Below, one piece after another: positions 23,903 to 33,700 of a stretch of 64,000 nucleotides of DNA (position 1 is its first letter; every line of letters starts with the position of its first letter). Under the pieces are notes generated by a model. It was given only the letters and a program-made list of their open reading frames with translations, did no database searches and was not told where the DNA came from. This stretch comes from Parus major (taxonomy: Eukaryota > Chordata > Aves > Passeriformes > Paridae), in contig NC_031769.1 in assembly GCF_001522545.3 (NCBI RefSeq), positions 149,745,198-149,809,197 on the forward strand, given 5' to 3'. A program made the translations under genes and the position numbers.

Positions 23903-24840
23903 GCTGGAGGGACTTGAGCTGAGGAGCTCCCCCAGCCACCTCCTCTTCTGCCACAAAGGGAGGTGGGGTGGCCACATCCAGACCTCCCACCATGCCCAGG
24001 GCTGGGTGACAGCAGCGTGACAAATTCGGAGATGAAAGAGGACCTTGGGTAGCTGTGCCTGTTATGGGGGTGAGGCAGGAGGTGGGACTCTCTGACTTCA
24101 ATCCCAGGTGCCTCCAGCTTCATCCCGTGTTCCCTGGGGCTCGTGGCCAAGTCCTTGTCCCCACAAGGTGGCCACAGTGGCTCTTCCTCACCAAACATTC
24201 TCAATGTCCCACCATCACATGGCAGCCCTGTGACCAATGGGGAAACTGAGGCACAGAAGCCCAGTCGGCCCAGGATGGGGCAGGACCAGCCACCTTCATC
24301 CTGGGTACAGGTGTCAGGACTGGCTGGCAGTGAGGCACCAGGATGGGGACACAGGGGACACTTTTGGGGGGGTTAGGGGGGTATTTTGCTCCCCCGCTAT
24401 AAATATCTGTATTTTCTTCTTTTATCCAGCGTGTACATACAGCGCAGGGGGAGGGGATGTCTGTACCAGCCACAGTATTAGGGCACAAAGGGGACCCCAA
24501 AATGTCCAGACATATCTCAGCATGGGACCAAGGGTGGAGGGGACCAAGTCTGGGGTTGTCACACAAGGCAAAGTGGCCTGTGACAGGGTGCCCCGAGTAG
24601 GTATCTGGTAAATACAGGCATCACGATGGCCCCAGAGAGGACAGGGATGTCCGTGAGATGAGCCAGAGTTGTCACCTAACTCTGGGAATGGGGACAGATC
24701 CTGCCAGTAAAGCCAACTGAGGTAGTGGCCAGCCTGGCGGTGGCTGGGGACATCTTGGGGTGTCCCCTGAAGTTGGGGTGTCCCGGCAGGGGGGACCTGT
24801 GTATTCTTTGTATGAAAATAAATCTATTTAGCCAATATTT
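23903..24840 (+). other. 3' UTR of PLCG gene with poly(A) signal
   Basis: Follows the TGA at 23900-23902. A canonical AATAAA at 24817-24822 is the best candidate poly(A) signal, implying a 3' UTR of roughly 0.9 kb. A tandem repeat begins within about 200 bases of it. Confidence 0.7.
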
Positions 24841-25019
24841 ATACCCTGCTGCTGTGGCCTAGTGTCCCCTCCCAGCTCTGCTGCCACCTCAATGTCCCCA
24901 GGGTGGGTGATGTCCCTCAGGAGGTGGCTTGGTAGTCCCAGATCCAGTGTGTCACCCTTGTCCCAGCAGCAGTGGGGACACTTGGGGGTGCATTGTGGCA
25001 GGCAGGGCCACCCAGGAAA

Positions 25020-25765
25020 GGGACACAGGACACAGGGGTGTGGGGACAAAGGGCTCTGGGGACGTGAGGCCATGGGGACACAGGGTGTGGGGACACACAG
25101 CTGTGGGGTTGCAGGACCACAGAGCCATGGGGACACATGACACAGGGACACACAGAGGTCCATAGGGACATGGGTCCATGGGACACACACTTGGATCCTT
25201 AAGCACATGTGGATCCATAGAGAGGGGGGATACACACAGATCCATTGGGATTTGGGTCCATGGAAATACACAGATGGATCTGTAAGGACACAGGGACATG
25301 GGTCCACGGAAACACATGTGAATCCGTTGGGATTTAGGTCCTTTAGGACACACACAAATCCATGGAGACATGAGTCTGTGGAAACACATGTGAATCCATT
25401 TGAATTTGGGAGCATTTGGATACACAAGAGTCTATAGGTATTTGGGTCCATGGGAGCACACATGGATCTGTGAGGACACAGGGACATGGGTCCCTGGAAA
25501 CACACGTGAATCCAATCCAATTTGGGACCATTTGGATACACACGAGTCTATAGGGATTTGGGTCCATGGGAACACACATGGATCTGTAAGGACACAGGGA
25601 CATGGGTCCCTGGAAACACACGTGAATCCAATCCAATTTGGGACCATTTGGATACACACGAGTCTATAGGGATTTGGGTCCATGGGAACACACACTCCAG
25701 TATCCGTAGGGCTTTGGGATCATGGAAACACACGCGAATCCACAGGGATTTGGGTCTATGGGAAC
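25020..25765. repeat. Minisatellite between PLCG and CYLD-like genes (117-bp higher unit)
   Basis: Short units such as GGACACATGGATCCATAGGG change into longer ones. At the right end are two nearly identical 117-base copies: the phrase GGACATGGGTCCCTGGAAAC starts at 25482 and again at 25599. The array separates the PLCG poly(A) site from the promoter of the next gene. Confidence 0.9.
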
Positions 25766-25769
25766 ACCC

Positions 25770-25978
25770 CCGCCCGCCTCCCCTCACGCAATTCCCGCCT
25801 TCCCCCAGGCCGGCCGGTAGGGGGCGTGGCCTGCTATGAAGCCACTCCCCTCCCTCACTATGGCCCCGCCCCTTCACTATCATTGGCTGTCCTCCTCCCA
25901 CCGCCGCTCCCTATTGGCTGGCGGGTCGCGTGCGCTCCCGGACGCGGAAGTGCCGGGGCCGGAGCGGCGGCGGAGACG
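25770..25978 (+). promoter_or_regulatory. CpG-rich promoter and non-coding exon 1 of CYLD-like gene
   Basis: GC-rich block with a GC box (CCCCGCCCC, 25864-25872), two inverted CCAAT boxes (ATTGG at 25882 and 25913) and an ETS-type site (GCGGAAGTG, 25944-25952). A GACG|GTGAGG donor after 25978 marks the likely end of a short non-coding first exon. The start site, near 25950, is inferred from this arrangement. It is a TATA-less housekeeping-type promoter. Confidence 0.65.
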
Positions 25979-26099
25979 GTGAGGGGAGGGGGGAGGGGTC
26001 GAAGCCAAACCCCGCTCAGAGCCCTGGGAACAGCGATTTATTCCCAGAAATCGGAGGAAATCGGGAATATTCTGCCTTAAATAGCCGGGTTACATTTTG

Positions 26100-26850
26100 G
26101 GTTTGATGAGGGCAAGGGTTTATTGTTGTGTTTCTGTGAGGAGAATGGTTTATTTGGGAGTTTTGGTGAGAAAATTAGTTTATTCTTGTTTGTTTTCATG
26201 AGAAAAAAAAATATTCTTAGGGTTTGGCGAATAAAATTGTTTATTCTCTGGGGTTTTTGATGAGAAAAAGGGTCTGTTCCGGGGTTTTGATGAGGAAAAG
26301 GAATTACTTGTGGTTTTTTTGAAAATGAGGAACATGATTTATTTGTAGTTTTTGATGAAGAAAATCGTTTATTTTCGCGTTTTTCATGAGGAAAAAAAAG
26401 TTTATTTTTGGCTTTTGAGGAAGAAAATGGTTTATTTGTGGGTTTTTTGATGAGGAAAATTCCTTATTCGTGGAGGTTTTTGATGAGGAAAATGGTTTGT
26501 TATTGGGGTTTGATGAATAAAACAGTTAATTCTTACTTTTTGATCAGGAAAATTGATTATTCTTGCAGGGTTTGTGATAAAAAGTGGGGGTTTTTTTGCT
26601 TTTTATGAGGAAAATAGTTCATTTCTGTAGTTTTGATGAGGGAAGTGGTTTATTCTAGAGCTTTCATGAGGAAAATAGGTTTGATGGGGAAAAATTATTC
26701 TTGGCTATTTTTATGAGAAAAGCAGTTTATTCTTAGGATTTTGATTAATTAAATAGTTTATTCTTGGGAATTTCATCAGAAAAAAAAAACCAATTTATTT
26801 TGGGCTTTTAGTGAGGAAAAGGGTTTATTTTAAAGATATTTTCATTTTAT
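26100..26850. repeat. T/A-rich minisatellite (about 30-40 bp) in CYLD-like intron 1
   Basis: About 20 degenerate units built on GTTTATTCTTGGGGTTTTGA followed by TGAGGAAAAT. The strand is T/G-rich with repeated TTTATT and GATGAGGAAAA words. It begins about 120 bases into the intron. Confidence 0.9.
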
Positions 26851-27299
26851 TCACCCTTTCTTTATGTTGAAACAAAAATGTTGGATCCTGGTTTCCTGTG
26901 GAATCATCAAAGAAGAGATGGGGAGGGGTAAAAAGTAGAATTTAATGACTGGATTTTAACTACTACTGGAATTTAACTGGAATTCTACCAGTTGAATTAA
27001 ACTACAAGAATTTTCAGAATCTAACTAAAAAGATAAGCCGGAAATTATATTTCTACATCCAAATACTTGCATTTCTTTTAATATAAATTATATAATAAAT
27101 AACTAAATATTTGCTAGGAAAGCTAGAGATCTTTAGTACCTCAGGGGGGTGATTTGCATATGTTTTGAATATTCATGAGCTGTAGCAACACCGAGGAGCT
27201 GCAGTGCCAGAGCAGGAATCCCTTTTCCAAGGAATTTTAAGCGGCAGGATTGATCCTTTGCCTCACTCCCGTGAAGGAAAACCTGGAATTTAATGAGGC

Positions 27300-27475
27300 A
27301 GGACTGTGTTAGAACAGGTTGGACAAGCTGGAGCAGCCTCTCCATCCCTGGAATTATTCCAGGTGTGGTTGGATGGAGCTTGGAGCAACCTGGGATAGGG
27401 AAAGGTGTCCCTGCCTGTGGAATGAGATGATTTTTAAAGGTTCCTCCCAACCCAAACCATTCCATGTGAATTTTG
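27300..27475 (+). mobile_element. CR1 LINE 3' tail, CYLD-like intron 1
   Basis: Forward CR1 tail ending CCCAACCCAAACCATTCCAT. The flanking 26851-27299 and 27476-27779 are AT-rich intron with nothing else recognised. Confidence 0.85.
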
Positions 27476-27790
27476 GTACAACCTCATCCTGGGAGGGTTT
27501 AGTGGAGAAGGCAGAGCTGGACTTTTCCCATGGAAACACAGTGAAGGAGCAGGGATGAGCAGGAATGTGGAAAACCAGGTTAGATGCAATTTTGAATCAC
27601 CACGAGGGTGATTAAACACCTGAAAAAAAGGGAGCAGGGAAGCTCTGGGAGACGTTCAAACTCAGCCAGGCGAGGCTTTGAGCACAGGGTTTGATCCAAA
27701 ACCTCTCCCAGCCCTGGATCCTTCGGGAATTCTGCGCCAACACTCTCAAATCTCCATTGCCATAACTCTCCCAACTCAGGGGAACCTGCC

Positions 27791-30700
27791 ATGTCCAACC
27801 TCCCACCTCCGGCGGCAGATGGGAATTGCTTCTACATCCTGACGGAGGACTGTGCCTATGGAAGCAAATACTTCCAAGCTGGCAACTTGTGCTTCTGCAG
27901 CGAGAGGAGCTACCTGCGGAATTTTTCCGAGGATGGGCCTCCAGCTTGTTTCCTGAAGGTCATCATGCTGGATAACAGCTCCACGGTCACCATCAACCTG
28001 GAAATCCTGCAGCCCCTGCGCCAGGAAGCCGCCGGATTCCTCCTGGCCATCGGGAGCCACAGCGAGCGCTTGGATTTTTTCCTGGAGAGGCTGAGCCTGG
28101 AAGGAGCTCTCCAAGCCGTGCCAGGTCAAAATGTGGTGGTGGAGGTGGAGCGGGAATTTTTCCCAGGAGTCGTGCGCTACATCGGGAGCATCTACAAGCC
28201 CAGCTTGGCTGTGCTGTCTCCGGTGTTTTTTGGGGTGGAATTGCAGGTAAGGGGGTCCAAAGCAGCGAATTCCTCATTTTTTCCATGAAATTTCTGTGTG
28301 TGACACCCCTTCCTGGTGTGTTTTCAGGGAGAGGGGGAAAACAGAGGGAGAAGCGATGGATCCTATCACGGCACCGAGTACTTCAAATGCAAGAGGAACT
28401 GCGGGATCTTCCTGCCCTTCAACAAAATCCAGTTTATTCCCACATCAGGCAACGATTATGGGAAGCAGAAGCCAGGAAAACAGGACATGGAGGAGGTGGT
28501 TCCCGTGAAAGTGGGAGATGCTGTCAGCTTCTACGTGGATGAGACCCCCACCAAAGGAATTGCCATGGCAGTTTACAGGGAAGGGAGCCAGTGGTTCGTG
28601 AAGGTTTGCCCGGTAAGAGCAGCTTTTCCATGAGATTTTTAGGGATTTAAAAGAAAAAAAAATCACATTATGGTTGGATGTGAAAGAGAACTAGAAGGAA
28701 TATCCAAAAGGGGTTTGAGGTTCTGTGCAAGCTTTCCAGGTTTGTTAAAAAAAATCCTTCATATTCAAGTGTTTAGCTGATGGATTTTTCCCTAGCTGAT
28801 GGATTTTTCGCTCCTTTCAGGAGGAAGAAGGAACAACTGACATTTTCAGGGAAATCCCCATGGATTCTGTTGTGAAGGAGAGCTTGCAAAGTAAGTGATC
28901 TTTGGATGTCTCTCTCCTGATCCCATTCTGGGGGAATTTGGAATTCATTCCTTCTCTGCAGGGTACTGAGGAGCTGAAATTCCAATAAAACCTGCAGGTT
29001 GTTGTAATGGACCGGGATTTATGGAAAAGTTTCGAGTTCCACACAAAGCTAAAGCTGAATCCCATTTATCAGGGAGAAGAGTCTGATGGTAGCAGAGAAT
29101 TCCCTCAGAGAAGGGGCACCACTGGTTGAAAAAATCTTTAATTCAGCTGTAAAAGATGGAGCAGGAGCTCCATTCCTGTGTGGGAAAGGCTCAGGTGTCA
29201 GCAGCAAAGTTGGGAATTGTTGGACAAGAGAAGGAATTAGTAGAAAAATTAGGAAATAACCCCCCTGTTGCCATTCCAGTAGTCTGGGAAGGGCTGGATT
29301 AGCTCCAGGGCCAGCGAGAGGTTGGAACGTGAAGCTTTGAGCAGGGAAACAAGGAACAGGATCATTCCCTCTCATCCTGTCAGACCAGCTTGGACACACT
29401 GGGAATTATACCTTGTGTCCCTGGTGCTCAGCTTCCTGCTTGTGTGTTTAGCCTGGAATTTCCAAAATAGGCCTGGAATTAGATCCAGAGGATCGAACTC
29501 CCACCTCTCCTGATGTTTTGTGTTGCCCATCAGGTTTTTTCCCAACGTTTGACTCCGACGTGGGCTTTGGAAAACCAAACCAAATGAAACGAGAGATAAG
29601 CGAGAGCAGCAAGGAGGGGGAAGGTGGAAATTCCCCCCTGGAAGTGAATTCCATGGTCCAGATTACCTTGGACAAGGGGAATCAAGTTTCAGGAATCATC
29701 CGCTGGTTGGGCTACCTGCCCCAAATCAAGGACAAAATGGCTGGAGTTGAACTGGTGAGGCTGGAAAGCTGGGAAAGAACCTGGGATTGCTGGTGGCAGT
29801 GTCTGAATATGGAGGGTGGAATTTTGGGATCCCCAGGTGCAGGATATTGAGGGGCTGGAATGGAGCTGGGAAGGGTCTGGAGCACCAGGAGCAGCTGGGA
29901 GGGCTCATCCTGGAGAAAAGGAGGCTCTGGGAGAACCTTCTGGATCCCTGCAGTTCCCCAATGGGAGGGTGGGGCCAGGTGGGAGCTGGACTCTGCTCTC
30001 TGGGAATGAGAGACAGAACAAGAGGAAACAGCCTCCAACTGCTCCAGTGGGTGTTTAGGTTGGATATTGGGAAAATTCCTTTATGGATGGGGTTGTCCAG
30101 CCCTAGCACAGCTGCCCAGGGCGGGGGTGAGATCCCCATCCCTGTGGATGTGGCACTTGGGGACACAATCTAGTAATGCCTTAACAGTGCTGCGTAGCCA
30201 GACTCGCTCTCAGATCTCTTTTCCAACCATAATTCCATAAATCCTGCTCTCAGGCTCATCTCTGGTGCTGTTTTTCCAGGATGAAGACAAGGGGGTCACA
30301 GCTGGGGAGTGGCTGGGCAAGTCCTACTTCCACTGCGCCCCGAAGCGCGGCCTCTTTGTGAGGCTGAATTCCTGCCAGCCCGATGTGCGCTTCCAGAGCT
30401 TTCCCAACTCCGACCTCTCTCTCAGGGATTACAGTGAGTCCTCTGGGGAGCAGGAAAATGTGATGGGAGAAGGATGTGGGAAAACTCCGTGGGCAGCATT
30501 TCTTCCCTTTCTTCAAGTGTTGTTTTTTGGTGTTTATCTCACACCACGTCTTTGGCTGGATTAACAGCTGGACTCCATCCTAGATGTCTTTTCCAACCTA
30601 AATGATTCCTTAGGGAATATCCCACAAGTCTGAAAGACTGTGATGTATGAAAAGGTGGATTGAGAAGCCACCTTAGGTCTCAGAGTTATAGACTCACCTC

Positions 30701-33700
30701 AGACTTTTGAGGCATCAAGGAAGGGCAGAGTTGACCCAGATGAAAAGGTGAAGACAATTCCTTTTCTTGTAGGAGGACAAGAAGCTCTTCCAGAGGGTCC
30801 TGAGAGTTTTCCTCCCCTCAGGAATGAGGCAGCAGTCCGTGTTCTCCAAGGACGGATGAAGGGCATCCAAGGTCATTGTAATTCCTGCTACATGGATGCA
30901 GCTCTCTTCAGGTAAGGACCTGCTTGGGTGGTGCAAGCTCCTTAAGGGAATGGCTTTTTAATTGATCAAAGCTCCAAACTGCAGCATATCCCTGGATTTC
31001 TGAGTTGGCTGGAAGTTTACCTGGTGTAGAGCAGGATGTAACTGTGTGGAGATGCAACCTCCAGGCTGCTTTTTGATCTCCTTCCCAAATCCAGCAGATT
31101 TTTCAGCCCTGAAGACTCCCTGTACCCCTGTGTCTGTCATTCAGGATGCTGATAGCTCGCACTTTTCCAGATTTGGACTGTGCTGACTGTCCCTGGAAGT
31201 TCTGACTGGAATCATTCCAAAGAACCCACCCAGGAGATCCCAACTTCCCTGCTTGGAGAGGAAAAGACTCAGTGGTGCCCTTCCCTGAGCAGTTTTGGCT
31301 GTAAAGTAGGAATTTCCTTCTCCCTGAGCTGTTCCCTTGCTTTCTCCCAGTGTTCATTGTTCCAGATGTGCCTCACTGTGCAGATGTGCTTCCCTCACCT
31401 CCCTGTAATTCCATGCATGGATTATTTGGCATCAAAGCCATTGACTGTCACCAGCCATCACATTTTGGTTCCAGCTGTTGCTTCCAAGCCCTCAAACTCA
31501 AACCCATCCCACTCTTCCCACAGCCTCTTCTCCTGTACCTCTGTGCTGGACTCCATGCTCTTCATGCCTTTCCCACTGTGTGACAGGAATGTCCAGGGAA
31601 TTCTGCGGGATGAGATTGTCAATCCCCTCCGAAGGTGAGTGTAGGGAATGCTGGAAGTTGTCCCATTTACCTTCACTCCTTCCCTGCTGCCCTAAAGGTG
31701 GTGCCTGGCACTGAGGGAAACCTGGCAGCCACATCCAAAGGTGTTCAGGACAAGGAGGAATGGTTTTAAACTGACAGAGCGTGGATTGAGATGGGATACA
31801 GGGAAGGAATTTTCCGTGTGAGGGTGGTGATAGGGTGGAATGGAATTCCCAGAGAAGCTGAGGCTTCATCCTGGAATCCAGGCCCCATCCCTGGAAGTGT
31901 CCCAGGCCAGGTTGGGCTGGGCTTGGAACAACCTGGTCTCGTTGGTGGCATTGCTGCCCATGGCAGGGGATTGAACTGGATGAAGTTTAAGATCCCTTCC
32001 AAGCCCAGCCATTCCATGATTTCCCTCACGTGCAGCTGGTTGTTGTTCCCAGGACTGGCTTTGTCAGGGCCAGCAGCGTGATGCACCTCCGGGAGCAGCT
32101 CACAGACAAGGGCCAGTGCTCCAGTTTTACCAATGCTGAGAAAGGTAAGGAGCTCCCTGGGGCCTTTCCCCAGCTGCTTCCCTGTGTTTTGTCTCGTCCA
32201 GGGACCAGCTGGCAACTTCCCTCAGTGCTTCTCCCAAGAATGTGCTTTAATTAGGTGCTGATGTGAACTGATGTAAAAATTCCTTGTAAAATTCTTTTAG
32301 CTTTTAAATCTCACTGTACCCTCAGAGCCCCTTCCAGTGCCTAAAAGGGCTCCAGGAGAGCTGGAGAGGGACTTGGGACAAGGGGTGGAGGGACAGGACA
32401 CAGAGAATGACTTCCCACTGCCAGAGGGCAGGGGCAGGTGGGATATTGGGAAGGAATTCTTCCTTGTGAGGGTGGTGAGGGGCTGGAATGGAATTCCCAG
32501 AGAAGCTGTGGCTTCTCTGGATCCCTGGAAGTGTCCAAGTCCATGTTGGATGAGGCTTGGAGCAACCTGGGATAGGTGGAAGGTGTCCCCACTCATGGCA
32601 ACAGCTGTAATTCCATGATCTTGAAGATCTTTTCCCACCCAAATTCCATTCTGGAATTCCATGGAAGTGCAGTCTCTGAAAGCTGCTTAGCATTTTCCAT
32701 GTTCCCTGTGGGATCTGTGCCTTAACCAAGTGCTCTCAGCCTTTACCCCCAGTTGTCTCCTAAGCTGAAAATGAAGTTCCAGGTCCCTGGAATGCTGGCT
32801 CATGTTTATCTGGCAGCTCTTGGATGCAGTGGGACACAGCAGTTCCTGGTGTGGTCTGATCCCTCCTTTCCTCTCACTTTCCAGATCCTGAGGAGTTCCT
32901 CAATCTCATAATGCAGCAGATCCTGGGAATTGAGCCACTATTGAAACTCCAGTAAGTTTCCACAGCTGAGGGATACAATTCCCAAGGCCAGGCTCATTAA
33001 TTTTCCACCTCAGAATCCTGGGGTGGGGGGTGGGGGGGGTGGTGTCAGTTGTCCCTTTCCACCGAAGTTTTTTGGAATCACAGCTCTGAGTTTTGCGCAG
33101 CTCTTTCCACTTTCCCTTAGGAACAGACTCTGATCCTGCTTGTTGTGATCTTCCCATCCGGGCAAAGACACTTCTCAGCTTTCCCTGGAGGGTGCTGCCT
33201 TCAGAAAATCAGGATAAAAACCTTGTGCCATCCTCAGGGAGAGCCAGAAGGGGGTTTGAGAAAGGTGATGTCCGACTTTAGTGCAGATCCAGCAGTATCC
33301 GACAGCCTTTGGATGAATTTGGGATGTGTCCAGGCTGCCAGGCTGGCTCAGCTCCCGCAGCCTCTCAAAACAGGCAGCCCATGGATGCAGTCCCAGTTTT
33401 TTGGGGACTCTACAAAGAGGATGAGAGGCTGGAGGAAGCCAAAAATAACTGTGCTGTTTGTGAGCACAGAAAGGGAATTGTTGGATTTCTGTGCTCCTTT
33501 GTGGAGCCGTCGCTCGAGCCGTGGATCGTGGAGTGCTGGGAAAGGCCAGGCACAAAGAGGACTCTGTGCTGCAGCTCCCCTGCACAGGGTCATCCCAAGG
33601 AAATCCTGCTTTCTTTAGGGATTGTGGGAGATCTGCACACAACTCACCTTGAGTTTGGCTTTTTTGTCCTTCATCGAAGCATCCGTTTGACAATTTAAAT

